A stretch of 64,000 bases of DNA from Aeromicrobium sp. PE09-221 (GCF_002174305.1 NZ_MIJB01000020.1:1-64000), one strand, 5' to 3'; positions 17,271 to 25,487 are shown, numbered from the stretch's first letter. Notes: a model not told the origin generated them from the sequence alone. Numbers and translations are program-made.

Positions 17271-17978
17271 ATGACACATGCGGTCGTGGCGCCGACGACG
17301 GCCCACAAGCTCGGCGCGGAGACGCTGGGCACCTTCTGGCTCGTCTTCGGCGGGTGCGGTACGGCGATCTTCGCCGGCGAGTATGTGGGCTTTCTCGGTA
17401 TCGCCCTCGCTTTCGGTCTCACGGTCCTGACGGGCGCCTATGCCTTCGGTCCGGTGTCGGGAGGTCACTTCAACCCGGCCGTGTCGGTGGGGCTCGCGGT
17501 GGCCCGCCGGTTCTCCTGGCGCGAGGTCCCGGGTTATGTCGTCGCGCAGGTCGTGGGAGCCACGATCGCCGGCGCCGTCCTTCTGGCCATCGCGTCGGGC
17601 CTGGACGGCTTCAGCGCATCCGATGGGTTCGCCACGAATGGATTCGGCGACCGATCGCCCGCGGGCTACTCGCTCGCCTCGGTGGTCGTCGCTGAGATCG
17701 TGCTGACCGCCTTCTTCCTGTTCGTCATCCTCGGCGCCTCGGCGAAGCGCGCAGCAGTCGGCTTCTCCGGCCTCAGCATCGGCCTGGCGCTGACGCTCAT
17801 CCACCTCGTCAGCATCCCGATCAGCAACACCTCGGTGAATCCGGCGCGCTCACTCGGCGTCGCGTGGTTCGCGGGCGCGGACGCATTGAGCCAGGTGTGG
17901 GTCTTCATCCTGGCGCCCGTGATCGGCGCCGCGATCGCGGCATTCGTCTACGACCTCGTGTTGGGCGCCGAAGACTGA
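17271..17978 (+). CDS. aqpZ: Aquaporin Z-like MIP-family water channel
   Basis: Membrane channel of the major intrinsic protein family, 235 aa, six helices. Both pore motifs are intact: HFNPAVSVGLA (about residue 64) and SVNPARSLG (about residue 185). The selectivity-filter surroundings look like water-specific aquaporins rather than glycerol facilitators, because the D-loop insert is absent. ATG 17271 has no good ribosome site; ATGTTTTCTCCATGA just upstream forms a four-codon frame overlapping it. It is probably transcribed independently of topA. Confidence 0.88.
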   Translation: MTHAVVAPTTAHKLGAETLGTFWLVFGGCGTAIFAGEYVGFLGIALAFGLTVLTGAYAFGPVSGGHFNPAVSVGLAVARRFSWREVPGYVVAQVVGATIAGAVLLAIASGLDGFSASDGFATNGFGDRSPAGYSLASVVVAEIVLTAFFLFVILGASAKRAAVGFSGLSIGLALTLIHLVSIPISNTSVNPARSLGVAWFAGADALSQVWVFILAPVIGAAIAAFVYDLVLGAED

Positions 17979-18027
17979 CCACTCCCGCCCGAGCGATCTG
18001 TGGGCAGCGGCCATTAGGCTCGCTGAC

Positions 18028-18684
18028 ATGGACTCATCCTCCGTCCCCGCGCTCTACACCGAGACGGGTGTGTTCGTCGCCTTCGAGGGCGGTGAGGGGT
18101 CCGGCAAATCCACCCAGGCGCGTCTGCTGGCCGAGTGGCTGACCCAGCACGAGCGCGGTGTCGAGGTGACGCGTGAGCCGGGTGGCACCGCGGTAGGCCA
18201 GCAGCTGCGCCGTATTCTGCTCGACCCGGACACCGGCGAGCTGTCGCCCCGTACCGAGGCCCTCGTCTACATCGCCGACAAGGCCGAACACGTCGATCAC
18301 GTCGTCCTGCCGGCGCTGGCGGAGGGCAAGGTCGTCGTCACCGATCGCTATGTCGACTCGACGCTGGCCTATCAGGGGGCGGGTCGTGCGCTGCGGGCCG
18401 CCGAGCTGGAGCCGATCGCGCGGTGGGCCACCTCCGGACTGCGGCCGCATCTGACGATCGTGCTGGACATCGACCCGGTCGTGGGACTCGCCCGCGCGGG
18501 TTCGCCCGACCGCATCGAGAGCGAGCCCCTGGAGTTCCACCAACGGGTGCGTCAGCACTTCCTCGAGCTGGCGAGCACCGATCCGACCCACTATGTGGTC
18601 ATCCCGGCCGACCAGGACCCGGGCGCCGTCCATATCGTCGTGCAGCGGGCGATCGCCCCGTGGCTGTCGCAGGTGACCGCATGA
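18028..18684 (+). CDS. tmk: Thymidylate kinase
   Basis: Phosphorylates dTMP to dTDP for DNA synthesis, 218 aa. The P-loop is FEGGEGSGKST, the thymidylate/ATP site includes TREPGGT, and the DR(Y/H) motif is VVTDRYVDSTLAYQG. The lid segment is ARAGSPDRIE. ATG 18028 gives a 10-residue leader before the core. It is coupled to holB through an ATGA overlap, the common actinobacterial tmk-holB pairing. Confidence 0.93.
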   Translation: MDSSSVPALYTETGVFVAFEGGEGSGKSTQARLLAEWLTQHERGVEVTREPGGTAVGQQLRRILLDPDTGELSPRTEALVYIADKAEHVDHVVLPALAEGKVVVTDRYVDSTLAYQGAGRALRAAELEPIARWATSGLRPHLTIVLDIDPVVGLARAGSPDRIESEPLEFHQRVRQHFLELASTDPTHYVVIPADQDPGAVHIVVQRAIAPWLSQVTA

Positions 18685-19853
18685 CGGTGCTGACGGGGGT
18701 GTGGTCCGAGCTAGTGGGCCAGGACGTCATGGTGGAGTCGCTGCGTGGCGCGGTCGAGTCGAGCTCTGCCACCCCCGAGGCCGATGCGAGTGCCCACGGG
18801 ATGACCCACGCCTGGCTGTTCACCGGCCCCCCGGGGTCCGGGCGCTCTACTGCGGCGGTCGCCTTCGCGGCAGCCCTGCAGTGCGAGCGCGGCGGCTGCG
18901 GAGAGTGCCACTCCTGTCAGACTGCGCGTGCCGGCAGCCATCCGGACATCACCGTCGTCAACACAGACGGCCTGTCGATCGGCGTCGCTGAAGCACGCGA
19001 GATCGTTCGGACCGCGGCTCTGCATCCGGCCGTGGGACGCTGGCAGATCCTCATCGTCGAGGATGCCGACCGGCTCACCGATCAAGCCGCCAATGCCCTG
19101 CTCAAATCGGTCGAGGAGCCCTCGCCGCGCACGATCTGGATGCTGTGCGCGCCTGCGGTCGAGGATGTCATCACCACCATCCGGTCGCGCTGCCGGCCGG
19201 TGCTGCTGCGCACCCCCTCGGTCGAGGCGATCACGCGATTGTTGGTGGAGCGTGACGGACTCGATGCCGCCGAGGCGCATGCCGCGGCGGCGGCCTCGCA
19301 GGGTCATATCGGCCGTGCCCGGGGTCTCGCCCGCGATGCGGAGGCGCGTCAGCGCCGCGCCGATATCCTTGCGCTGCCGCGCAGTCTCCGCACGCTCGGC
19401 GACTGCCTGCGGGCGGCGCAGCGCATCGACGCCGAGGCCACGGCCCGGGCCGATGCCTACTGCGATGCCGCGGACGAGCGAGAGAAAGCCGATCTCAAGT
19501 CCTCCTGGGGCGTCGAGGACAGGGGCAAGCGTCCGGCCGGTTACGCGGGTGCGCTCTCGAGCCTCACCAAGGAGCAGGAGCGGCGTCGCAAGCGCATGGC
19601 CCGCGACAGCATCGACGGGGTTCTGCTCGACCTGCTCTCCTATTTCCGCGATGTCATGGCCGTCCAGCTCGGCTCGACGCAGTATCTGATCAATGCCGAT
19701 GTCAGCGATGATGTCGTGTCCATGGCGCGCGAGCGTTCCCCGGAGTCGATCGTCGGGGCGATCGATGCCGTCGGCGCGTGCCGGGAGGCACTCGAAGCCA
19801 ATGCCGCCCCGCTCCTGGCCGTCGAGCACATGATGACGAGGTTCCTGCCGTGA
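18681..19853 (+). CDS. holB: DNA polymerase III subunit delta prime
   Basis: Clamp-loader subunit, 390 aa. The AAA+ domain has Walker A GPPGSGRST, with Arg in place of the catalytic Lys, so it probably does not hydrolyse ATP. The zinc-binding cluster CERGGCGECHSC follows, then VEDADRLTDQAANALLKSVEEP and the SRC motif (TTIRSRCRPV). ATG 18681 overlaps tmk, and the stop overlaps the downstream peptidase gene by GTGA. It corresponds to Rv3644c and SCO3541. Confidence 0.9.
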   Translation: MTVLTGVWSELVGQDVMVESLRGAVESSSATPEADASAHGMTHAWLFTGPPGSGRSTAAVAFAAALQCERGGCGECHSCQTARAGSHPDITVVNTDGLSIGVAEAREIVRTAALHPAVGRWQILIVEDADRLTDQAANALLKSVEEPSPRTIWMLCAPAVEDVITTIRSRCRPVLLRTPSVEAITRLLVERDGLDAAEAHAAAAASQGHIGRARGLARDAEARQRRADILALPRSLRTLGDCLRAAQRIDAEATARADAYCDAADEREKADLKSSWGVEDRGKRPAGYAGALSSLTKEQERRRKRMARDSIDGVLLDLLSYFRDVMAVQLGSTQYLINADVSDDVVSMARERSPESIVGAIDAVGACREALEANAAPLLAVEHMMTRFLP

Positions 19854-21394
19854 ATCGTTCTGCCGCTATCGTCCTGGGTGCCGCCGGGATCGTTCTCGCC
19901 CTGATCGTCGCCGCGGCGGTCTATGTCATCGGCGACTGGGATGGGGACGATCCCGCCCAGTCCGCGACGCCCACCGGCGAGCAGGCTCCCGAGGGTCTCG
20001 ATGCCTTCTACGATCAGCAGATCGACTGGGAGTCCTGCGACAGCGGCGATGCCCGCTGTGCCACCGCCGAGGTTCCCGTCGACTACGACGACCCGAGCGG
20101 CGAGACCATCGATCTCGCCCTGCTCAAGGTCGAGGCGACGGGGGAGCGGCAGGGCACGATCTTCGTCAATCCGGGTGGTCCGGGGGGCTCGGCCCAGGAC
20201 TTCGCCCTGATGATGGGCGCTCGCTTCCCGTCCTCGGTGCGCGAGGCCTATGACATCGTCGGCATGGACCCCCGCGGCGTCGGGGACAGCACGCCTCTGC
20301 AGTGCCTCGACGATGCCGACTTCGACGCCTTCATCGCACTCGATCCCGACCCGGAGACCCCCGAGGAGATCGAGGAGTCCCGCGAGGGCATCGAGGCGAT
20401 GGGAGAGGCCTGCCGCGAGAACTCCGGTGACCTCGCGGCCCATGTGTCCACCGCAGAGGTCGCCCGTGACCACGATGTGGTGCGGGCGGCGCTGGGTGAG
20501 GAGACCTTCAACTGGTTCGGAGCCTCGTACGGCACGCAGCTCGGCGCGCAGTACGCCGAGATGTTCCCCGATCGGGTCGGCCGCATGGTGCTTGACGGCG
20601 GTCTGGACCCTGCGCTCAGCTCGATCGAGGTGTCGCTGGGGCAGGCGGAGGGCTTCCAGCGGGCACTCGACGCCTATATCGCCGACTGCGTGAGCAGTGG
20701 TGACTGCCCGCTCGGCTCGAGCGAGGATGAGGCGCTGGATGCCGTCGCGGGCTTCATGGCCGATCTGGAACAGGAGCCGTTGGTCTCGCGCGGCGGACGG
20801 GAGCTGACGGAGGGTCTGGCCTTCTATGGGGTCGCGGTGACGCTCTACGCCAAGGAGTCGTGGAGCTACCTGACGGCGGCCTTCGAGGCGGCGCTCAGCG
20901 ACGACGACCCGGGGGTCTTCCTCCAACTCGCCGATATCTACTTCGATCGCAACGCGCGCGGAGAGTTCCAGGACAACTCCGGCCAGGCGATCTACGCGGT
21001 CAACTGCCTGGACGGGCCGCTCGATGTCACGGTCGAGGAGGTCGAGTCGGAGTGGTTGCCGCGGTTCCGCGAGGCGTCACCGGTCTTCGGCGGGGCCCTC
21101 GGCTGGGGCGTCATGGCATGCGCCGACTGGCCGATCGAGTCCACGAATCCGCAGGAGCCGGTCGCAGCCGAGGGTGCCGATCCGATCGTGGTCGTAGGCA
21201 CCACGCGCGATCCCGCCACTCCCTACGAGTGGTCACAGTCGTTGGCCGAGGAGCTGTCCTCGGGTGTCTTGGTGACGCGCGAGGGCGACGGCCACACCGG
21301 TTACGGCATGGGCAATGCGTGCGTCGACGAGGCGATCAATGCCTATCTGGTCGAGGGCACGGTGCCCGATGACGGGCTCGTCTGCGCCGAGTAA
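19850..21394 (+). CDS. Secreted TAP-like tripeptidyl aminopeptidase (alpha/beta hydrolase)
   Basis: Exported serine peptidase family S33, 514 aa. The N-terminus has one hydrophobic helix (AAIVLGAAGIVLALIVAAAV) and then acidic linker, so it is a signal anchor or uncleaved signal. The core includes the oxyanion motif NPGGPGGSA, nucleophile Ser226 in GASYGTQLG, and the histidine in GDGHTGYG near the end, with a C-terminal TAP-like domain. Six or more cysteines in the mature part suggest disulfides. It resembles SCO3540 and Rv2223c. GTG 19850 overlaps holB. Confidence 0.86.
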   Translation: MNRSAAIVLGAAGIVLALIVAAAVYVIGDWDGDDPAQSATPTGEQAPEGLDAFYDQQIDWESCDSGDARCATAEVPVDYDDPSGETIDLALLKVEATGERQGTIFVNPGGPGGSAQDFALMMGARFPSSVREAYDIVGMDPRGVGDSTPLQCLDDADFDAFIALDPDPETPEEIEESREGIEAMGEACRENSGDLAAHVSTAEVARDHDVVRAALGEETFNWFGASYGTQLGAQYAEMFPDRVGRMVLDGGLDPALSSIEVSLGQAEGFQRALDAYIADCVSSGDCPLGSSEDEALDAVAGFMADLEQEPLVSRGGRELTEGLAFYGVAVTLYAKESWSYLTAAFEAALSDDDPGVFLQLADIYFDRNARGEFQDNSGQAIYAVNCLDGPLDVTVEEVESEWLPRFREASPVFGGALGWGVMACADWPIESTNPQEPVAAEGADPIVVVGTTRDPATPYEWSQSLAEELSSGVLVTREGDGHTGYGMGNACVDEAINAYLVEGTVPDDGLVCAE

Positions 21395-21418
21395 CCCCCT
21401 GCGTCGCCGGCGCTCACA

Positions 21419-21470
21419 CGGATGATGAGGCGTCGTGGTTGCCGTGGCGACCTCGATGCATCGTCATCCG
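21419..21470. repeat. Intergenic hairpin element, family A copy 1
   Basis: GATGATGAGGCGTCGTGGTT is followed by its imperfect inverse (GCGACCTCGATGCATCGTC), forming a stem of about 24 bases. The sequence begins 25 bases after the peptidase stop and faces the convergent chorismate mutase gene. It is a shorter relative of the elements at 55036 and 61263. A trailing TGCGTAACGG may be the remnant of the third copy. Confidence 0.65.
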
Positions 21471-21495
21471 CCCCTGGGCGTCACTGCGTAACGGG

Positions 21496-21795
21496 TCAGG
21501 CGGTGGTGTCGCGGGCGGCGGCCTCATGGTGGTGGATGACCTCGTCGATGATGAAGTTCAGGAACTTCTCGGCGAAGGCCGGGTCGAGATCGGCCTCGAT
21601 GGCCTTCTCGCGCAGGCGACGGATCTGCCGCGCCTCGCGGTCCGGATCGGCAGGCGGGAGCTGGTGTGCGGCCTTGAGTCGACCGACCCGTTTGGTGCAC
21701 TTGAAGCGCTCGGCGAGCAGGTGAACCAGGGCGGCGTCGATATTGTCGATGCTGGCGCGGATCTCGTCGAGTTCGGCGCGGATGTCGTCGTCCAC
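21496..21795 (-). CDS. AroQ-class chorismate mutase
   Basis: Small all-helical protein of 99 aa that would convert chorismate to prephenate. It fits the family in length and in the pattern LDEIRASIDNIDAALVHLLAERF, followed by the conserved arginines and lysine (CTKRVGRLKA) and REARQIRRLREKA. GTG 21795 is the start, with a G-rich ribosome site. It is a monofunctional cytoplasmic form without signal peptide. It stands alone, convergent with the peptidase and divergent from tRNA-Thr. Confidence 0.85.
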   Translation of the reverse strand: MDDDIRAELDEIRASIDNIDAALVHLLAERFKCTKRVGRLKAAHQLPPADPDREARQIRRLREKAIEADLDPAFAEKFLNFIIDEVIHHHEAAARDTTA

Positions 21796-21887
21796 CCCCC
21801 GAGTCTACGAAGCCACCCCCTCGGTGGAGTGCAGTCGGGGTGGCGGGTAGAGTTGCGGTGGTTCGACGGGCGATCCCTGTCGACCGC

Positions 21888-21963
21888 GCCGCCTTAGCTC
21901 AGTCGGTAGAGCATTTCACTCGTAATGAAAAGGTCGTCGGTTCGATTCCGACAGGCGGCTCCA
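21888..21963 (+). tRNA. tRNA-Thr (anticodon CGU)
   Basis: Complete 76-base tRNA with 3' CCA encoded. The acceptor arms GCCGCCT and AGGCGGC pair perfectly. The D-arm is GCTCAGTCGGTAGAGC, the anticodon loop is CTCGTAA with anticodon CGT reading ACG, and the T-arm is GTCGGTTCGATTCCGAC. Confidence 0.97.
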
Positions 21964-21976
21964 CTAGCCTAGGCGT

Positions 21977-22270
21977 GTGTCGGCTGTCGATGTGAATCAG
22001 GAACGTCTGCGCGATGTGTGCGAGCGTTATGGCGTCGCGTCCCTCGACGTGTTCGGCTCAGGCGCTCGCGCTGAGAGCGGTGAGGATAGCGATGTCGACC
22101 TGCTCTACATCTTGAAGCCCGGAGTACGGCTGGGATTCAGGCTCTTTGATCTCGAAGACGAACTTGTGGCGGTCTTCGGCCGGCCGGTCGACCTCGTGGC
22201 GCGCGCAGCGATCAATAAGTACATCCGCGAGAAGGTGCTCGCCGACGCGCAGCCCCTCTATGCGGCGTGA
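21977..22270 (+). CDS. mntA: MntA-like nucleotidyltransferase antitoxin
   Basis: Minimal nucleotidyltransferase, 97 aa, with the family motif GSGARAESGEDSDVDLLY (about residues 27-44): the glycine-serine and two aspartates of the active site are present. In type VII MntA-HepT modules this enzyme adds AMP to the HEPN toxin and silences it. GTG 21977 lies 13 bases after the tRNA. It overlaps the HEPN gene by 11 bases. Lower GC and AT-ending codons hint at acquisition. Confidence 0.87.
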   Translation: MSAVDVNQERLRDVCERYGVASLDVFGSGARAESGEDSDVDLLYILKPGVRLGFRLFDLEDELVAVFGRPVDLVARAAINKYIREKVLADAQPLYAA

Positions 22271-22601
22271 ACTCCTGCTGGTGCGCGAGATGCGCGACCC
22301 AGCGGTCACGATTATTGATCTGGTCGGCGACCGGAACGCCGAGGAGATTCGCGGGGAGGCCCTCCGGCGCTCCGCCCTCCTGTGGCATTTCACGGTCCTC
22401 GGCGAGGCGGCCAGCCAGGTGACCGGCGAACTCCGAGACTCTCACCCTTGCGTCGCCTGGCGTGCCGCAGCGCGTCTGCGCAATGGCATCGTCCACGGTT
22501 ATTGGAATATCGACGTGGACACCCTGGTCGCCACGGCTGTCGACGACCTTCCGCAGATGGTCAAGGACCTCGAGAGTCTTATCGAGGTTCTTCGCCGGTA
22601 G
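22260..22601 (+). CDS. hepT: HepT-like HEPN-domain toxin
   Basis: HEPN RNase-fold protein, 113 aa. The catalytic RX4H motif reads RNGIVH (about residue 81), followed by GYWNID as in HepT. It pairs with the preceding nucleotidyltransferase as a type VII toxin-antitoxin. A tyrosine just after the motif (HGYW) is the likely AMPylation site by analogy. ATG 22260 lies inside the end of mntA, so translation is coupled. It converges with the HxlR gene. Confidence 0.87.
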   Translation: MRRELLLVREMRDPAVTIIDLVGDRNAEEIRGEALRRSALLWHFTVLGEAASQVTGELRDSHPCVAWRAAARLRNGIVHGYWNIDVDTLVATAVDDLPQMVKDLESLIEVLRR

Positions 22602-22651
22602 GCGATTCCGGCCCAGCCCCGTTCGCGCGCAGATCGCTGCGCTTCTTCCGG

Positions 22652-23017
22652 TCAGCTGGCGTCGTACTGTTTGCGAGCCGACAGGACCGCAGGCATGTTC
22701 TCGCGAGCCCAGGCCTCGATGCTCAGCAGCACCGGGCGCAGGGTGCGGCCCAGGTCGGTGAGCTCGTAGACGACGCGAGGGGGGACCTCGGCATACGCTT
22801 TCCGGGTCACGAGCCCATCGCGTTCGAGCGCCTTGAGAGTGTGGGACAGCATCTTCGGCGAGATCCCGCCGACACTCGCCGCGATCTCGCCGTAGCGGGC
22901 CGGGCCGTCCGAGAGCACGCCGGTCACGAGAATGGTCCAGCGATCGCCCACCCGGTCGACCAACTGCCTGCTGGGACAGTCAGGGTGGTACGGATCGAAG
23001 TCCGGTTCCTCGTTCAC
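22652..23017 (-). CDS. HxlR-family transcriptional regulator
   Basis: Winged-helix regulator, 121 aa, with the family opening CPSRQLVDRVGDRWTILV including Cys14, and the recognition helix region ISPKMLSHTLKALERDGLV. HxlR proteins such as YodB and HypR sense quinones, diamide or aldehydes through this N-terminal cysteine; whether this one does is inference. GTG 23017 follows an AGAGGA site. It lies 25 bases after the NAD(P)-binding protein gene, in the same operon, and presumably binds the palindrome at 23717-23741. Confidence 0.85.
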   Translation of the reverse strand: MNEEPDFDPYHPDCPSRQLVDRVGDRWTILVTGVLSDGPARYGEIAASVGGISPKMLSHTLKALERDGLVTRKAYAEVPPRVVYELTDLGRTLRPVLLSIEAWARENMPAVLSARKQYDAS

Positions 23018-23042
23018 GGCGTCCTCTCGAATCCTCGAGCTC

Positions 23043-23690
23043 TCAGTATGCGACGCTGAAACGAGCTCGGCGGTGCCGGGGGTTCTCGATCTCGTCGACA
23101 TAGGCGATCGCGTAGTCGGCGCCGGAGATGCTCGAATCGCCGTTCGCATCGGTGAGGAGCACGTCGCCGCCGATGCGGAACTCACCGGTCCGCTCGCCCG
23201 GGTTCCACGCACCGAAGCTCGCGGCCGGGCTGACATAGAACCAGTCCAGGTCGTCATCGGTCTCACGCAAGGCATCGAGGATCGCCCCGTGCTCGGTGGC
23301 CTCGGTGCGATAGTCGGCCGGGAAGTCGGGCGTATCGAAGAGGCGCGGGCCGCCCTCGCTGACATCGAGGGATCCTGCTCCGCCGACGAAACTCAGGCGC
23401 GCCTTCTCAGCGGTCGCCGTGGCGACCAGTGTCGGGAGTGCATCGATGAGTCGGGGGCCGTCCTCCTCCAGGGCGCGAGCCGGAAGGGCGACGACGATCT
23501 CATCGACACCGCGAGCGGCATCGCGGACGAGGTCGGCATCGAAGATCGAGCCGGCGCGGGCGGTGACGCGATCGTCCACCGACGACACGTCGCGGGCAAT
23601 GCCGGTGACGTGATGCCCGCGGCTGAGCAGTTCGGCGGTGATGTGCCGGCCGGCGTAACCGGTGACGCCGAAGACGAGGACGTGAGCCAT
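23043..23690 (-). CDS. NAD(P)-binding protein, NmrA/YwnB-like atypical SDR
   Basis: Rossmann-fold protein of 215 aa (COG2910 type). The dinucleotide site is VFGVTGYAGRHI (residues 6-17). The C-terminal half (SGADYAIAYVDEIENPRHRRARF) matches NAD(P)H-binding azoreductase or flavin-reductase-like proteins often regulated by HxlR. The canonical YxxxK is not evident. It is the first gene of a two-gene operon with the regulator. The start ATG 23690 is followed closely upstream by the operator. Confidence 0.8.
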   Translation of the reverse strand: MAHVLVFGVTGYAGRHITAELLSRGHHVTGIARDVSSVDDRVTARAGSIFDADLVRDAARGVDEIVVALPARALEEDGPRLIDALPTLVATATAEKARLSFVGGAGSLDVSEGGPRLFDTPDFPADYRTEATEHGAILDALRETDDDLDWFYVSPAASFGAWNPGERTGEFRIGGDVLLTDANGDSSISGADYAIAYVDEIENPRHRRARFSVAY

Positions 23691-23716
23691 GGAGGGATCC
23701 TAACTATGCAATGGAT

Positions 23717-23741
23717 ACTTACTATCCAAATTATAGTAAGT
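23717..23741. promoter_or_regulatory. HxlR-type operator upstream of the NAD(P)-binding protein/hxlR operon
   Basis: ACTTACTAT (23717-23725) and its perfect complement ATAGTAAGT (23733-23741) are separated by 7 bases in an AT-rich island unlike its surroundings, 27 bases upstream of the minus-strand start. Paired T/A-rich half-sites with TACT cores are typical of HxlR/YodB operators. It probably overlaps the promoter. Confidence 0.75.
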
Positions 23742-23837
23742 GTGCCAAGTGCAGTTCGTCGGGTCCCCGGACGGTGGCTCTCTCGCCGAGGGGTGCTCCG
23801 CTGAGCGGACGCTCGATTCCCGCAGTAGGTTGCGAGA

Positions 23838-24059
23838 GTGGAACCACAGACAGGACTGCTTCGCGTCCGATACAACTTCGATGGCGACGCTCCCGCCAGT
23901 GAGCAGGGCGACTGGATGGAGCCGGAGGACGCGCTCGCCTGGGTCGAGCTGCAGAAGCTCGACCATGCGGAACGGTTCGAGCGTTGGGAGATCTGGCGCT
24001 TCGACGGCCGGGAGTGGGTCTTCGATCGCGGCGTCGATGACACCGACTCGGCGTCCTGA
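23838..24059 (+). CDS. Small acidic protein of unknown function
   Basis: 73 aa, starting at GTG 23838. Aromatic and acidic residues dominate (ALAWVELQKLDHAERFERWE, WRFDGREWVFDRG), there is no signal peptide or membrane helix, and codon usage is GC-ending as in its neighbours. I do not recognise a family. It lies 40 bases upstream of the GNAT gene, on the same strand, and could be in its operon. An overlapping minus-strand frame is less plausible on codon usage. Confidence 0.5.
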   Translation: MEPQTGLLRVRYNFDGDAPASEQGDWMEPEDALAWVELQKLDHAERFERWEIWRFDGREWVFDRGVDDTDSAS

Positions 24060-24099
24060 GGCGTTGATCGTGGCCGGCCCCCGGGCCGGTAACGTGCAC

Positions 24100-24678
24100 A
24101 TGGTGAATTCACCCCTCCGGCGCTGTACCGAGGACGACATCGCCGCGGCGGCCTCAACCCTCGCGACAGCCTTCGACGACTATCCCTGGACGCGCTGGAC
24201 CGTGCCGGCAGAGGACCACTCGCGGCGCCTCGAGGAACTGCAGGCGATCTACCTCGCCCATGCCCTCGAGCACGGGTTCGCCCTCGTTGACGACGCCGTG
24301 CGCGCGGTGATCGCGTTCGTCCGCCCGGACGCTCCTGAGCTGGAGCCGGCGGCGATGAGGCGGATCGTCGAGCTGCACGGCGAGCGACTCGACCTGCTGA
24401 TGGGCGCCGCCACTCCACCGGTTCCCACCGGGGCGTGGGATCTCGCCACCTTGGGCGTCCAGCCCGATGTCCGTGGCGCGGGCCTGGGGTCACGGATCAC
24501 TGCCGCCGGACTGGACCTCGTAGCTGAGCTCGATCCGGGCGCCGCCGTCGCCCTGGAGACCTCCGATGAGCGCAATGTGCGGCTCTACGAGCGCCTCGGC
24601 TTCCGTCTCACGGCCACGACCCCCATCAGCCAGGGGCCGACGGTGTTCTCGATGCTGCGTACCTCCGACGCGCAGTGA
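24100..24678 (+). CDS. GNAT-family N-acetyltransferase
   Basis: Single-domain acetyltransferase of 192 aa. The acetyl-CoA site is VQPDVRGAGLGSRIT (about residues 122-136), and NVRLYERLGFRL near the C-terminus is motif B. The N-terminus (RRCTEDDIAAAASTLATAFDDYP) fits the GNAT opening. ATG 24100 is chosen, although a GTG two codons upstream is possible. Substrate unknown. Confidence 0.82.
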   Translation: MVNSPLRRCTEDDIAAAASTLATAFDDYPWTRWTVPAEDHSRRLEELQAIYLAHALEHGFALVDDAVRAVIAFVRPDAPELEPAAMRRIVELHGERLDLLMGAATPPVPTGAWDLATLGVQPDVRGAGLGSRITAAGLDLVAELDPGAAVALETSDERNVRLYERLGFRLTATTPISQGPTVFSMLRTSDAQ

Positions 24679-24803
24679 GTGATCCCGTCCCGAGAACGGG
24701 ACCACTCCCCCCGTGCGTAACGGTGGCGCGGTCCCGCGAGCACTGGTAGGTGGGAGTAACCGTGGCACGGGGCCGCAACGGAGGGGTACCCGGTCGTTGC
24801 GGC
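24679..24803. other. Three consecutive hairpins between convergent genes
   Basis: Three inverted repeats fill this gap: GTGATCCCGT with ACGGGACCAC (24679-24705), CCCCGTGC with GCACGGGG (24709-24772), and GCCGCAACG with CGTTGCGGC (24772-24803). Within the second, GTAACGGTGGCGCGG and GTAACCGTGGCACGG are near-identical direct repeats. The region probably terminates transcription from both sides. Confidence 0.55.
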
Positions 24804-24820
24804 GATGAAACGGGGCCGAG

Positions 24821-25378
24821 TCAGGCGATCCCGGCCTGGCGCCGCCGCGACCGGCCGATGATCCAGAGGACGATGCCGACCACGAGCAAGGTGAGACCGC
24901 CCAGGCCGCCGAACACGGCGAGCAGGATGCCGCCGACACCGGCGAAGATACCGCCGATCGACAGCGGCGGCGCCACCAGCACGTCCCCGCCGGTGCAGCT
25001 CACCAGGTAGTCGCCAGCCGTCTTCGTGCGGAACGAGTCGAAGCTCTGCCACGTGTCACCGTGCACGGTGACACTGCTGGACTGGCTCGGTCCGGAAGCC
25101 GGCGTCTGCCCGTCGGGTGTCTGCACCGTGCAGGAGGGCGTCGCATCGCCCTGGCGGCGATACAGCTGTATGTCCTCGTCGGTCTCCAGAGTGATCTGGC
25201 CGGCACCGGAGATGACGTCGCCGTCGCTGACTTTCGAGACACTGCCGCCGATACCGACCACGCCGAGGGCGACACCCCCACCGACACACACCACCGCCAT
25301 CACGGCGCCGAGGATCGTCAAGACGATCCCGGTGACGCGGAAACCCCGTCCGGGGTCGGTGGGTGGCGGTGTCGACAT
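24821..25378 (-). CDS. Two-helix membrane protein of unknown function
   Basis: 185 aa with a proline-rich cytoplasmic start, a transmembrane helix (about residues 14-45), an extracytoplasmic beta-rich domain with two cysteines (SCTVQTP, VSCTGG) probably disulfide-linked, and a C-terminal helix ending in RSRRRQ. No family was recognised. AAGGAG lies 9 bases before ATG 25378, which excludes the longer open frame upstream. It sits downstream of the catabolic operon on the same strand but is separated by a terminator. Confidence 0.7.
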   Translation of the reverse strand: MSTPPPTDPGRGFRVTGIVLTILGAVMAVVCVGGGVALGVVGIGGSVSKVSDGDVISGAGQITLETDEDIQLYRRQGDATPSCTVQTPDGQTPASGPSQSSSVTVHGDTWQSFDSFRTKTAGDYLVSCTGGDVLVAPPLSIGGIFAGVGGILLAVFGGLGGLTLLVVGIVLWIIGRSRRRQAGIA

Positions 25379-25441
25379 CAGCTCGGCTCCTTCGGTCGTC
25401 GGACACTCCATCATGGCCCATCGTCGCCGGCCGCGCGGGTG

Positions 25442-25477
25442 TGGCGCCCCGACCCCTCCCTCGGGGCCGGGGCGCCA
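25442..25477 (-). terminator. Terminator of the catabolic operon
   Basis: TGGCGCCCCGACCCC pairs with the later GGGGCCGGGGCGCCA with one mismatch, around a short loop. It begins 11 bases beyond the Rid gene stop on the minus strand. There is no U-run, as usual in high-GC genomes. Confidence 0.65.
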
Positions 25478-25487
25478 TCTCTGTGGA

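Noticed and set aside
17077..17274. 65-codon frame between topA and the aquaporin
   Set aside because: It runs through the three-copy repeat element, has no family resemblance, and its overlap with the aquaporin start is coincidental.
21941..22640. Attachment-site duplication of the tRNA-Thr 3' end
   Set aside because: Only GATTCCGG near 22606 resembles the T-arm; it is too short and imperfect for an att site.
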